Shown: positions 8,154 to 15,983, counted from the stretch's first letter. The stretch: DNA of 25,346 bases from Bacteroidales bacterium UBA5219 (GCA_002412425.1 DHVB01000090.1:7090-32435), one strand, 5' to 3'. Notes: generated by a model from the sequence alone, not told the origin. Made by a program: numbers and translations.

Positions 8154-9065
8154 TTATTTTATACCAAGTATATGGCAGATTAGTGCCATTCTTGCATATA
8201 CACCATTTTCGGCTTGTTGAAAATAATATGCTTTTGGATTATCGTCCACATCAGTGTCAATTTCGTTAACTCTTGGTAGTGGGTGCAAAACTTTAAGATT
8301 ATCTTTTGTATTTTCAAGCATTTTGTTTTTAAGCACATAAGTATTTTTCACCTTTTCATATTCTACAGGGTCTGAAAATCTTTCTCTTTGTACTCTTGTA
8401 ACATATATAATATCGGCATATTTAATATTTTCGTCAAGTTGGTCGTGTTCGTAAAAATCAAGTCCTTTATCGTTTAAAAAGTTTTTGTATTCTTGCGGTA
8501 TTCTAAGTTGAACAGGTGAAACAAAATTAAAAGTAGGGTTAAAATCAGACATTGCCATAAGTAGAGAATGTACTGTGCGTCCATATTTTAAATCGCCCAC
8601 AATATAAAGATTTAGATTTTCTAAAGTGCCTTGAGTTTTGCGAATAGAGTAGAGGTCGAGCAAACATTGGGTAGGATGTTGATTAGCTCCGTCTCCAGCA
8701 TTTATAATAGGAGTAGATGTTATGTCGCAGGCATATCTAGCACTTCCTTCTATTGGATGTCGCATGATAATTAAGTCGGAATAATTACTAACAGTTAGAA
8801 TGGTGTCTTTTAGCGATTCGCCTTTAGCAACGCTTGAGTTAGATGCCTCGCTAAATCCTACAACTTTTCCGCCTAATTTTTGGATAGCAGATTCAAAGCT
8901 CAATCGAGTTCTGGTTGATGGTTCAAAAAATAATGAAGCAATCACAAAATTTTCTAATAATTTTTCGTGTTTTGGATTGTTTTGAAACTCTTCGGCTAAG
9001 TCTAATATTTTAAAAATATCTTCCTTGCTGTAGTCTGTGATTGAAATTAAACTTTTTTTATTCAT
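8154..9065 (-). CDS. pyrB: Aspartate carbamoyltransferase catalytic subunit
   Basis: 303 residues. Catalyses carbamoyl phosphate plus aspartate to N-carbamoylaspartate, the committed step of pyrimidine synthesis, in the cytosol. Diagnostic motifs are the carbamoyl-phosphate loop FFEPSTRTRLSFE (Ser50-Thr-Arg-Thr-Arg54), GDGANQHPTQ in the middle, and HPLPRVNEI near the C-terminus. These separate it from ornithine carbamoyltransferase. It is the first gene of the pyrB-pyrI unit. A strong hairpin terminator sits 25 bp before its ATG, leaving no room for a separate promoter after the hairpin (see findings). Confidence 0.96.
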   Translation of the reverse strand: MNKKSLISITDYSKEDIFKILDLAEEFQNNPKHEKLLENFVIASLFFEPSTRTRLSFESAIQKLGGKVVGFSEASNSSVAKGESLKDTILTVSNYSDLIIMRHPIEGSARYACDITSTPIINAGDGANQHPTQCLLDLYSIRKTQGTLENLNLYIVGDLKYGRTVHSLLMAMSDFNPTFNFVSPVQLRIPQEYKNFLNDKGLDFYEHDQLDENIKYADIIYVTRVQRERFSDPVEYEKVKNTYVLKNKMLENTKDNLKVLHPLPRVNEIDTDVDDNPKAYYFQQAENGVYARMALICHILGIK

Positions 9066-9088
9066 CTTAATTTGTTTTTATATTATTC

Positions 9089-9122
9089 AAAAAAAACCGA
9101 AGCGTAAACTTCGGTTTTTTTT
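9089..9122 (-). terminator. Strong terminator after the FKBP gene, in front of pyrB
   Basis: Inverted repeat AAAAAACCGAAG (9091-9102) / CTTCGGTTTTTT (9109-9120) with the 6-nt loop CGTAAA, flanked by A- and T-runs, so it has a U-tract in either direction. On the minus strand it directly follows the FKBP stop at 9125. It could also attenuate pyrB if transcription enters from upstream. Confidence 0.85.
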
Positions 9123-9124
9123 AA

Positions 9125-9823
9125 TTATTTTTCAATTGACAATAATTCAACTTCAAAAATGAGTGTTTCGTAAGGACCAATAAGTCCTCCTGCACCTCTT
9201 TCGCCATAAGCTAAATTCCAAGGAATATAAAATTTAAAGTGTGAACCTACAGGCATGTATTGTAGTCCTTCTGTCCAACCTTTAATAACTCCACTTAATG
9301 GGAAAGAAATAGGCTCTTTACGTGCATAAGAAGAATCAAACTCTTTGCCGTCTAGCAAAGTTCCTCTATAATGAACTTTTACAGTACTTGAAGCATTAGG
9401 TTTTTCGCCATTGCCCATTTTTATAACTTCGTATTGCAATCCACTAGCAGTAGTTGTAACACCTTCTCTTTTGCCATTTTCTGCAAGGAATTTTTCACCT
9501 TCTTCTAATTTTCCAGCAGATTGTGCTTTTTGCATTTCACTAAAAAATTCATTAATAATTTTATCTGTTTGGTTTACATCAATAATTGCAGTTTTTGCAA
9601 TTTGAGCTCTTATGCCTTCTAGCACTAAGTTCATGTTCATTACTGTGTCTAAACCTTGCTGAGCAAAATTTGCTCCAATTTGAACTCCGATAGCATAGCT
9701 TGCAGAGTCAACCTTAGTTTTTAATTCAATTTTTTTATTATCCACTTTATTTTGCGATTTGCATGACCAAGTTGTACCTATAAGTACCATAGTCATAATT
9801 AGTAAAAAAGAAATATTTCTCAT
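9125..9823 (-). CDS. FKBP-type peptidyl-prolyl isomerase lipoprotein
   Basis: 232 residues. A lipobox-like TTWSC puts the lipidated Cys at 21. Residues about 35-115 match the helical FKBP_N dimerisation region (KVDSASYAIGVQIG), as in FkpA/FklB/Mip. Residues about 122-231 form the FKBP domain, with VKVHYRGTLLDG, FDSS, GVIKGWTEGL and NLAYGERGAGG giving the aromatic proline-binding pocket (Tyr152, Phe162, Val179-Ile180, Trp183, Tyr206). It likely folds envelope proteins as a dimer in the periplasm or on the outer membrane. It is monocistronic between a promoter-like sequence and a strong terminator. Confidence 0.92.
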   Translation of the reverse strand: MRNISFLLIMTMVLIGTTWSCKSQNKVDNKKIELKTKVDSASYAIGVQIGANFAQQGLDTVMNMNLVLEGIRAQIAKTAIIDVNQTDKIINEFFSEMQKAQSAGKLEEGEKFLAENGKREGVTTTASGLQYEVIKMGNGEKPNASSTVKVHYRGTLLDGKEFDSSYARKEPISFPLSGVIKGWTEGLQYMPVGSHFKFYIPWNLAYGERGAGGLIGPYETLIFEVELLSIEK

Positions 9824-9843
9824 GCTATATAATTTTAGTTGTG

Positions 9844-9874
9844 CAAAATAACAACAATATTTTTGTAATTACAA
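9844..9874 (-). promoter_or_regulatory. Possible promoter for the FKBP gene
   Basis: Minus strand TTG (9872-9874), 21-bp spacer, then TATTTTG (9844-9850), one T short of TAnnTTTG. Position about 20 bp before the start codon is reasonable. Confidence 0.35.
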
Positions 9875-9916
9875 TTTTTATTTGATTTTTCTTTTTATTT
9901 TTTTCTTAACAAAAAA

Positions 9917-10759
9917 TTAATTTGCAGATTTCTTAGTTTTTGCATAAACCTTTAAAGCAGGAATAAACATTTTAATAACAAAATAATCAAGTACTTTGGG
10001 AGGTAGAGCATGAATTAAAAATTTAATTAAATATGCTTCTTTTGTTACCATATATCTGTTTTTGGGGCATCTTCTTGTTGCTGCTCTGTAGATTTTTTTA
10101 GCACAGTGATTCACAGTTCCGCCACCAAATGATAGTGTTGATTTTGTTAAATCTTTTACTAAACTAGAGTAAACTCCGTTTTCGTTATTTACCATATTAG
10201 AATTGACAGTATCTGCGAAACCTGTTTTTATAGGTCCAGGTTCTATCATTGATACTTTTATGCCGAATTGTTTTGTTTCCCAACGCAAGGCATCGCTAAG
10301 CGCTTTTACAGAATGTTTACTTGCAGCATACCAGCCTCCACCGGGCATAGATACAAAACCAGCTGCCGAAGATACATTTATAATTCTTCCTCCTCCATTA
10401 TTTCTTAAAATTGGAATTGCAGCTCTACAAACCGATGCTAATCCAAAAACATTTGTTTCAAATTGTTTTTTAGCGAGAGAGTCGGAGACTTCTTCAATAG
10501 TCCCAAACTGACCATATCCAGCATTGTTTAAAACTACGTCAATCTTAGTTCCTGCCTCGTTTAGTTCGGTGAATAACTTGTTGATATCTTGTTCATTAGT
10601 TACATCTAAGCGGTAAGTTTCTGCACCAAGTTCTTTAAGTAATTCTAATTTTTCTTGATTTCTGCCACTTGCTATTACTTTCCAATTTTTGTTTAGAAAT
10701 AATTTTGCACTAGCTTCTCCAATTCCGCTAGTAGCACCTGTAATAAAGATAGTTTTCAT
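9917..10759 (-). CDS. Short-chain dehydrogenase/reductase (SDR)
   Basis: 280 residues of the classical SDR family (NAD(P)H-dependent oxidoreductases). Seen: cofactor loop TGATSGIG (7-14), NNAG in the middle of the Rossmann sheet, the catalytic Ser in NVSSAAG, and the YAASK Tyr-Lys pair, then the PGPIKTGF loop. The Arg in ASGRN after the second strand hints at NADPH. About 40 hydrophobic and basic residues follow the core, perhaps a membrane-associated tail. It begins 8 bp after the 57-residue gene and so lies in the zeta-like kinase transcript; a functional link is not evident. Substrate unknown. Confidence 0.9.
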   Translation of the reverse strand: MKTIFITGATSGIGEASAKLFLNKNWKVIASGRNQEKLELLKELGAETYRLDVTNEQDINKLFTELNEAGTKIDVVLNNAGYGQFGTIEEVSDSLAKKQFETNVFGLASVCRAAIPILRNNGGGRIINVSSAAGFVSMPGGGWYAASKHSVKALSDALRWETKQFGIKVSMIEPGPIKTGFADTVNSNMVNNENGVYSSLVKDLTKSTLSFGGGTVNHCAKKIYRAATRRCPKNRYMVTKEAYLIKFLIHALPPKVLDYFVIKMFIPALKVYAKTKKSAN

Positions 10760-10767
10760 TGAAAAAA

Positions 10768-10941
10768 TTAAGAAATGTCTAAATTATTAATTAAATCTTT
10801 TGCTTTTACAAATTCGATTTTACCGTTTTTAGAAATTACAATTTCACCGTCTTCGCGGGCTCTTTCGTTAATGAGCTTTTGTCCAGCTAAATCAACGCCT
10901 TTCAAAATTTTTGTTTTAATGTCAAAAACTCTTTCTTTCAT
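10768..10941 (-). CDS. 57-residue protein paired with the zeta-like kinase; candidate antitoxin
   Basis: A 57-residue reading frame from ATG at 10941 to TAA at 10768, with 2 bp separating it from the kinase stop and 8 bp from the SDR start. It opens MKERVFDIKTKILKG, continues as an amphipathic helix (VDLAGQKLINERARED), then two beta strands with a turn (GEIVISKNGKIEFV) and a short C-terminal helix. Charge is near balanced and no signal peptide is present. The helix plus VVxxKNGK hairpin resembles small partners that I recall beside zeta/AAA_33-type kinases, but I cannot confirm a family. Coding is supported by the intact frame, the tight spacing and residue composition. The antitoxin role is inference from position. 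Confidence 0.65.
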   Translation of the reverse strand: MKERVFDIKTKILKGVDLAGQKLINERAREDGEIVISKNGKIEFVKAKDLINNLDIS

Positions 10942-10943
10942 AT

Positions 10944-11510
10944 TTATCTTTTTACAATTTTATCAAAAATTTCTTTATAATAAACTTCTTTCACATTACT
11001 TTTATTGCCTTCTGCAATAAATTTGCTTGGAAACTCTGAATTATCGATAATCATCCAGAAGTCTGCAATATCTAAATATAAATTATTCAAATTTTTTAAT
11101 CCAGCTTTATATCTTCTATAAATTACGTCTGTTGGAATATTATGTCCACCTTGTTTTACGCGAGTTTTTACTCTTTCTACAGCTAATTCGGGACTATTTA
11201 ACCAAAAGTAAACTAAAGTAACAAAATAGCCATTAGCTTTAGCATTTTCAATAAATTTTACGTAAGTTCTTGAAGCTAAGGTAGTTTCTACAGCAAAACA
11301 CTCTTCTAACTTTATTAATTCCTTTATGCGGTGTAACATTATTCTTCCTGCACCTATTATGGCTTTTTCGGGTTGAAAAGGCGAAAGACCTTTTGCTATT
11401 TCGTCTGCATTTACAAACTCTCTACAGTTTAGCATTTCTGGCAAAATTGTGTAAGAAGCCGTTGTCTTTCCTGCACCATTGCAACCTGATATAATATATA
11501 AATTAGGCAT
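10944..11510 (-). CDS. Zeta-toxin-like P-loop kinase
   Basis: 188 residues. P-loop GCNGAGKTT (residues 9-17) with Lys15; NADEIAKG (35-42) with Asp37, the position of the catalytic or substrate-binding Asp in zeta toxins; VETTLAS (74-80) with Glu75; and a basic lid RVKTRVKQGGH...IYRRYKAGL (113-137) supplying arginines. This is the compact COG4185-type group that Pfam places with zeta toxin. Characterised zeta toxins phosphorylate UDP-N-acetylglucosamine; that has not been shown for this group, which may be a housekeeping kinase. A good promoter lies just upstream and the 57-residue gene just downstream. Confidence 0.85.
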   Translation of the reverse strand: MPNLYIISGCNGAGKTTASYTILPEMLNCREFVNADEIAKGLSPFQPEKAIIGAGRIMLHRIKELIKLEECFAVETTLASRTYVKFIENAKANGYFVTLVYFWLNSPELAVERVKTRVKQGGHNIPTDVIYRRYKAGLKNLNNLYLDIADFWMIIDNSEFPSKFIAEGNKSNVKEVYYKEIFDKIVKR

Positions 11511-11529
11511 CTAATATTTTTTCCAAATA

Positions 11530-11561
11530 CAAATATACATTAATATAAGTTGGTTTGCAAT
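11530..11561 (-). promoter_or_regulatory. Promoter of the zeta-like kinase unit
   Basis: On the minus strand ATTG (11558-11561), a 20-bp spacer, then a perfect TATATTTG (11530-11537), about 20 bp before the start codon. Only one mismatch to TTTG-N19-21-TAnnTTTG. Confidence 0.6.
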
Positions 11562-11625
11562 TATATATTACAGAAATTTATTAACACTTCACAAGAAATT
11601 AGCAATTCTAAATTAAAAATTCTTC

Positions 11626-11746
11626 AATTATCAATTTTCTAAGGAGCGAGTGCAGAGTCAATCTTGCTTGAGCCATGCCGAGAGACGACAGAAAATGTAG
11701 CGAAGCTAAATTATCAATTATCAATTATTCAATTATCAATTATTCA
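11626..11746. repeat. TTATCAA repeat cluster enclosing a GC-richer segment
   Basis: AATTATCAATT occurs at 11626-11636 and again at 11709-11719, where it runs on as tandem TTATCAA/TTATTCAA units to about 11746, over the last codons of the CvfB-like gene. Between them lies a clearly GC-richer segment (about 11640-11707) containing GGAGCGAG and GTAGCGAAG. No reading frame is visible in it. It looks like an intergenic repeat or remnant of a small element. Confidence 0.55.
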
Positions 11747-12579
11747 TTCTTAATTAATTTCACAGCGGTATCCTTCAAATCAATAATTTCCTTCCTATAT
11801 AATGCCCCAAGTGCTTTTTTAAAATTCTTTTTTGAAATTCCAAAAGTTTTATAAATATCCTCAGGGTCGGATTCATCGTTGATGTACATTTTGCCATTAT
11901 GTTTTTTCAGGTATTCTATAATTTGTTGTTCAAATTTTGAAATGTCTGAAGCATCATTTTTAAATAAACGCAAATCTATTTTATTATCTTCTCTAATTTT
12001 TTTTACAATTGCTGTTGTTGTTTCGCCTGGTTTAAGTTCGCTAAAGACTTCGTTATTATACAACAATCCCATGTGTTTATTCTCAACAATAGCATTATAT
12101 CCAAGTTGCGATTTATTTAAAATCATAATATCAACTTCATCGTTTTCTTTGAGTTCAAGGTTCTCGTTACTAATAAATTTCTCAAGTTTTGCAGATGCAG
12201 CAAGTTTTTTGGTTTTTTCGTCAAGATAAATAAAAACTATATAGTATTTATTCATTTCCATTTTAGTTTTTTGTTCAGAAAAAGGGCATAAAATATCTTT
12301 TTCTAATCCAAAATCTAAAAAAGCACCGTATTTTGTAAGTGCTACAACTTTTAATTTTGCAAATTCATTAACTTGTGCATAAGCTTTTCCTATAAATGCT
12401 TTAATTGTGTTTTCACTATCTGGATAAATAAAAACATCAACTTTTTGACCTACTTTATATTTAATAATTAAATCGTTGTTTTGAGCAGATATGTGTCCAA
12501 AATCTTTTGTTTCAAATATTATTTCGTCACCTTTTACTTCTGTAATGGTTAATTTTGTATTTTTTCCTAAAATATTCAT
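11740..12579 (-). CDS. CvfB-like S1-domain RNA-binding protein
   Basis: 279 residues from the ATG at 12579. An upstream in-frame ATG at 12621 would add 14 residues not expected at the family's N-terminus, where the first S1-like strand starts almost at once (MNILGKNTKLTI). The order fits CvfB: three S1-like domains (the second with FAKLKVVALTKYGAFLDFG) and a C-terminal winged helix with YINDESDPEDIYKTFGISKKNFKKALG-type residues, which is diagnostic. CvfB proteins bind RNA and influence expression of many genes, including virulence genes in Staphylococcus. The gene is divergent from the AlbA_2 gene. The last codons run into the TTATCAA repeats. Confidence 0.88.
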   Translation of the reverse strand: MNILGKNTKLTITEVKGDEIIFETKDFGHISAQNNDLIIKYKVGQKVDVFIYPDSENTIKAFIGKAYAQVNEFAKLKVVALTKYGAFLDFGLEKDILCPFSEQKTKMEMNKYYIVFIYLDEKTKKLAASAKLEKFISNENLELKENDEVDIMILNKSQLGYNAIVENKHMGLLYNNEVFSELKPGETTTAIVKKIREDNKIDLRLFKNDASDISKFEQQIIEYLKKHNGKMYINDESDPEDIYKTFGISKKNFKKALGALYRKEIIDLKDTAVKLIKNE

Positions 12580-12676
12580 CTTAAATTTGTTCGTTAAATG
12601 ATAGTGTAAATAAGTTTGCAAAAATCATATTTTTTTAAATAAATAACAAAAAAAGTTCAAATTTTAAAACTTGAAC

Positions 12677-12709
12677 AACTTTTAACTTTTTAACTTTTAA
12701 CTTTTAACT
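12677..12709. repeat. CTTTTAA tandem repeat
   Basis: About four tandem copies of a CTTTTAA unit (one with an extra T) in the divergent spacer between the CvfB-like and AlbA_2 genes. A small dyad GTTCAA / TTGAAC lies immediately to its left (12652-12676). Confidence 0.5.
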
Positions 12710-12732
12710 GTGTTTTTTTAACTGAATTTGTT

Positions 12733-12740
12733 TATTTTTG
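12733..12740 (+). promoter_or_regulatory. Possible -7 box for the AlbA_2 gene
   Basis: TATTTTTG matches TAnnTTTG, ending only 4 bp before the ATG at 12745; no good TTTG lies 19-21 bp upstream. If used, the transcript would be almost leaderless. Confidence 0.25.
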
Positions 12741-12744
12741 TCCC

Positions 12745-13683
12745 ATGATTTTGCCTGAAAATATTACAAAAGATTTTTTCAATAATATTATTGAAGATAA
12801 AATTAGAATGCATTCAAAATTGTTGTTTTTTAAAGGCAGTGATTTTAATGTGTCTGCGAGTTTTTGTACTAAACTTGCAAAAAACATTTGTGCTATTGCA
12901 AATTCGGGCGGAGCAAATCTAATTTATGGAATTGAAACAAAAAGGGGCAAGGCTGAAAAATTTAATTTTATTAATAATTTTCACCACTCAAAAGAATGGT
13001 TATTCCACGAAATTCAATCTCATATTGACAAGCCAATCAGAGATTTGAATATAAACATATTTATTTTTGACGAAAATTCGAGTTTAATTCATTTTCAAAT
13101 TCCAGAAAACAACAATCAACCTCATATGTTTTCTGATTCAAAATATTATAAATGGCAAAAAAATCGAGCTGTTGTACTCGATGAAAGCGAAGTCAGAAGT
13201 TTATATGGAAGATTAAGTGTTTCAGAACTTGAATTTCTTGGAATTTATAATACCAATGGTTTGCCTGTTTTAAGTGGTGGAAAATTTTCTGCAATGAGCT
13301 TTTATCCAAAACTCTTGATACGCAATTCAGGCAATATTGTTGAGAAAGATTATAAAGTTGAAATTTCTTTTCCTGCTAATTTATACGAAGAAAGTTTTAA
13401 ACCGCTAAGCTCTCTTTTTATTCGTCACGAAGGATCTTACGTGGTGTTTGGAAATAAAGGAATGCATCCAATTTTTCAAGAAGAAATTTCAACTATGATT
13501 GAAGCGAAAATTTCTGTAAATCTCGACAATTTAGACACCTTCTTAAAAGAATATTTGAATATTACTCTTTATTTTAGCAATGGAATAAAAAAACATAGCC
13601 TAAAACTTAGCGATACCTTAACATATAATGGAAAAATCTTGCAAAAAGACCAATTCGCAAATGTAGGCGTTTTGTTTCAATAA
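12745..13683 (+). CDS. Schlafen/AlbA_2-domain protein
   Basis: 312 residues. The N-terminal part (about 15-150) matches the AlbA_2 (Schlafen-type, formerly AAA_4) domain: LLFFKGSDFN at the first strand, then KLAKNICAIANSGGANLIYGIE, the conserved AFANxxGGxLLxGV-type core, and later YYKWQKNRAVVLDESEVRSLY, the R-x-G-S-x-T-type region. The C-terminal half (about 160-312) is beta-rich and unassigned. AlbA_2 proteins are nucleic-acid-binding or nuclease-like; some are transcription regulators. No signal peptide. It is convergent with the nucleoside permease (20-bp gap, no terminator seen). The domain call is sound, the role unknown. Confidence 0.8.
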   Translation: MILPENITKDFFNNIIEDKIRMHSKLLFFKGSDFNVSASFCTKLAKNICAIANSGGANLIYGIETKRGKAEKFNFINNFHHSKEWLFHEIQSHIDKPIRDLNINIFIFDENSSLIHFQIPENNNQPHMFSDSKYYKWQKNRAVVLDESEVRSLYGRLSVSELEFLGIYNTNGLPVLSGGKFSAMSFYPKLLIRNSGNIVEKDYKVEISFPANLYEESFKPLSSLFIRHEGSYVVFGNKGMHPIFQEEISTMIEAKISVNLDNLDTFLKEYLNITLYFSNGIKKHSLKLSDTLTYNGKILQKDQFANVGVLFQ

Positions 13684-13703
13684 GATAATTACTTAAAAAA
13701 TCA

Positions 13704-14978
13704 TTAATGTTTTACTTCAAATTCTTCGTTTGGATCATGTTTATACTTAAAGACTATAGCGAAGACAATTGCAACGACTAAGGCATATGCTGCAAATGTT
13801 AACCAAATTCCGGTCCAATCTTTAACATGAGTAACAGGATCTTCAAACCATTTTTGGATAACTAAACCTGCTACAATATTTCCAACAACAGCACCAATAC
13901 CATTTGTCATAAGCATAAACAAACCTTGAGCTGATGATTGTATAGAAGAATCTGTATTTTTTTCGACAAATAAAGCACCAGAAATATTGAAAAAGTCGAA
14001 AGCCATTCCATAAATAATACAAGATAGAATTATTAACGCAAAGCCTAAAACAGAATTGTCTGCTATTCCAAATAGTGCGAAACGTAAAACCCAAGCAATC
14101 ATACTTAAAAGCATTACTTTCTTTATTCCAAATCTTTTCATAAAAAATGGAATAGCAAGAATAAATAATGTTTCGGATATTTGAGATACAGAAAGTATTA
14201 TTGTAGAGAAATTATTTATTAAACTGCCTTCAGGAAATACCGACGCGTCTTGCAAAAAAGCATCGCCGTATGCATTAGTAAGTTGTAAAGCAGCACCTAA
14301 TAATAAACTGAAAATAAAAAACAAAGCCATTTTCTTTTGTTTAAAAAGCACAAAAGCTTCTAAGCCAAGTTTTTGAATAAACGACTTTTTCTCATTGTCG
14401 TGTTTCTTTTCACTTTTTATAGTTGGTAAAAATATGAAAGAAAAAATACCTAAAACAAATGCATAAACTGCAGCAATAACAAAAGACACTTTTATGCTAT
14501 ATCCAAGTCCCCAGTCTTTTGTGAAAAAGTTGGTAGTCCACATTGCAACAATAAAGCCTACAGTTCCCCATACACGAATTGGTGGGAAAGCTACAACTGG
14601 GTCTTTTCCGTCTTTTTTTAGAACTCCAAAACTAATGGAATTTGTAAGACCTATAGTTGGCATATAAAAACTCATTGCCACAAGCAATACCCAGAAAAAC
14701 GTGATAGGAGAATTTATTGATGGTAAAATCAACATTGTCGCTCCAAATAAAATATGCAAAATAGCATACACGTAATTTGCTTTCCATTTATCGGCAATAA
14801 TTCCAAAAAGTGTAGGCATAATAATAGAAGCAAAGCCCATGGTAGAAAAAACCAAACCAAATTCAGACCCACTCCAGCCTTTTTCAACAAAACCATAATG
14901 TGCCAATGTCATCATCCAAGCTCCCCAAACAAAAAATTGGAGAAAATTCATAAAAATCAAGCGAGATTTAGTATTCAT
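13704..14978 (-). CDS. Nucleoside:H+ symporter (MFS)
   Basis: A 424-residue inner-membrane protein with about 12 hydrophobic segments and a central charged loop (KSEKKHDNEKK, near residues 190-200). The opening RLIFMNFLQFFVWGAWMMTL and the IIADKW loop after the second segment match the nucleoside:H+ symporter family (Pfam Nuc_H_symport, NupG/XapB relatives) found in many Bacteroidota. It should import nucleosides with protons. Specificity cannot be read. Monocistronic, with a TATTTTTG -7 box upstream. Confidence 0.87.
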   Translation of the reverse strand: MNTKSRLIFMNFLQFFVWGAWMMTLAHYGFVEKGWSGSEFGLVFSTMGFASIIMPTLFGIIADKWKANYVYAILHILFGATMLILPSINSPITFFWVLLVAMSFYMPTIGLTNSISFGVLKKDGKDPVVAFPPIRVWGTVGFIVAMWTTNFFTKDWGLGYSIKVSFVIAAVYAFVLGIFSFIFLPTIKSEKKHDNEKKSFIQKLGLEAFVLFKQKKMALFFIFSLLLGAALQLTNAYGDAFLQDASVFPEGSLINNFSTIILSVSQISETLFILAIPFFMKRFGIKKVMLLSMIAWVLRFALFGIADNSVLGFALIILSCIIYGMAFDFFNISGALFVEKNTDSSIQSSAQGLFMLMTNGIGAVVGNIVAGLVIQKWFEDPVTHVKDWTGIWLTFAAYALVVAIVFAIVFKYKHDPNEEFEVKH

Positions 14979-15023
14979 ATCTAAATTTTTAATTTTAAAT
15001 CAATAAGGTTTAATATGTATTGG

Positions 15024-15057
15024 CAAAAATAGAGAAAGTTTTTTTATTTTTAGCAAG
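15024..15057 (-). promoter_or_regulatory. Probable promoter for the nucleoside symporter
   Basis: Minus strand TATTTTTG (15024-15031), with CTTG (15054-15057) at 22 bp, slightly over the usual spacing. Confidence 0.4.
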
Positions 15058-15084
15058 TTTTTACTTTTTATATAATTTTATTGT

Positions 15085-15092
15085 TAAATTTG
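15085..15092 (+). promoter_or_regulatory. -7 box upstream of the outer-membrane protein gene
   Basis: TAAATTTG fits TAnnTTTG and lies 35 bp before the ATG at 15128. The -33 position is only T-rich. Confidence 0.35.
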
Positions 15093-15127
15093 CGTTTAAT
15101 AATTTAAGTTAATTAAATATTTGTGAT

Positions 15128-15922
15128 ATGAAAAAAACTGTTTTTTTAATCATTTTAACTGCGGTTTTTGCGACAGTTTCTTTTGGGCAAGAACAAGAAA
15201 TTAAAACAAAATTTGAAAATGATAGCGTTTATGTTGATACTTTAAATAGAAACTTGGTTGGTTTGAATGTTTTTCCGGCATTTGGAATTTTAGGTGGAGG
15301 ACGTTTGCCGAGTACAAAAGTTTTTATTCAATATAAGCATTATTACAAGCATATGAATTTGAGAGCTAGTCTTAACTATTTGAATTTTGACTTTAATAAT
15401 GACCAACTTGATGTATTAGGCTTTACAAAAGATACAGTTGTAACCGATTCTGGCACTAATGTAGTTGATAATATTAATTTTAGAAAATTTTATTATAATA
15501 TTTACTCATACGATGCGAGAGTTGGTTTAGAAGCTGCTTTCCCAAGTAAAGCTTATAGGTTTTATCTAGGTGCAGGTGCAATTATAGGTTATCATTATCT
15601 AGGTGAGTATTATTATCATTATAAAAAGAACTTTGAAGGCTATCCAGCACTTAATGTAAATCATTCTTTTATTCCAGCCGATATTTCAGGTTATAGAAAA
15701 ACAAGATTCTTGAAAACAGGCGTTGATTTTACTATAGGCGTTGATATTAATATAACACCAAGTTTTGTTATTTCTGTTCAGTACGCACCAGAATTAACAT
15801 ATTATCATAGAATCTCTGATGATGTTTCTGACAAAGACAACTGCTTTGAAGGGAAAAAAGTACCAAGTAGCTTGACTTTTGTGCCGGATTATATAGATTT
15901 GATTTTTAGTATTAGGTTCTAA
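15128..15922 (+). CDS. Outer-membrane beta-barrel protein, unknown function
   Basis: 264 residues with a signal peptide (residues 3-20, cleavage near SFG-QEQ). The mature protein alternates polar and aromatic residues in strands ending at turns (for example YHYLGEYYYHY) and finishes with LIFSIRF, the terminal Phe typical of outer-membrane barrels. The spacing suggests a small barrel of about 8-10 strands, as in OmpA-like/PorT-like proteins. No specific family is recognised. It stands alone, divergent from the nucleoside symporter and convergent with the thioredoxin-like lipoprotein gene. Confidence 0.7.
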   Translation: MKKTVFLIILTAVFATVSFGQEQEIKTKFENDSVYVDTLNRNLVGLNVFPAFGILGGGRLPSTKVFIQYKHYYKHMNLRASLNYLNFDFNNDQLDVLGFTKDTVVTDSGTNVVDNINFRKFYYNIYSYDARVGLEAAFPSKAYRFYLGAGAIIGYHYLGEYYYHYKKNFEGYPALNVNHSFIPADISGYRKTRFLKTGVDFTIGVDINITPSFVISVQYAPELTYYHRISDDVSDKDNCFEGKKVPSSLTFVPDYIDLIFSIRF

Positions 15923-15983
15923 GACTTGGAGTTTTGGTGTGTCGCGTCCTAATAAAAGTTAACACATTTTGTTATAAAAACCG

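Noticed and set aside
10768..10941. Regulatory leader rather than a gene for the stretch between the zeta-like kinase and the SDR
   Set aside because: An uninterrupted frame of 57 codons with protein-like composition and tight spacing fills it completely.
11700..11746. CRISPR array
   Set aside because: The repeat units are 7-8 bp with no spacers of regular length, and no cas genes are near.
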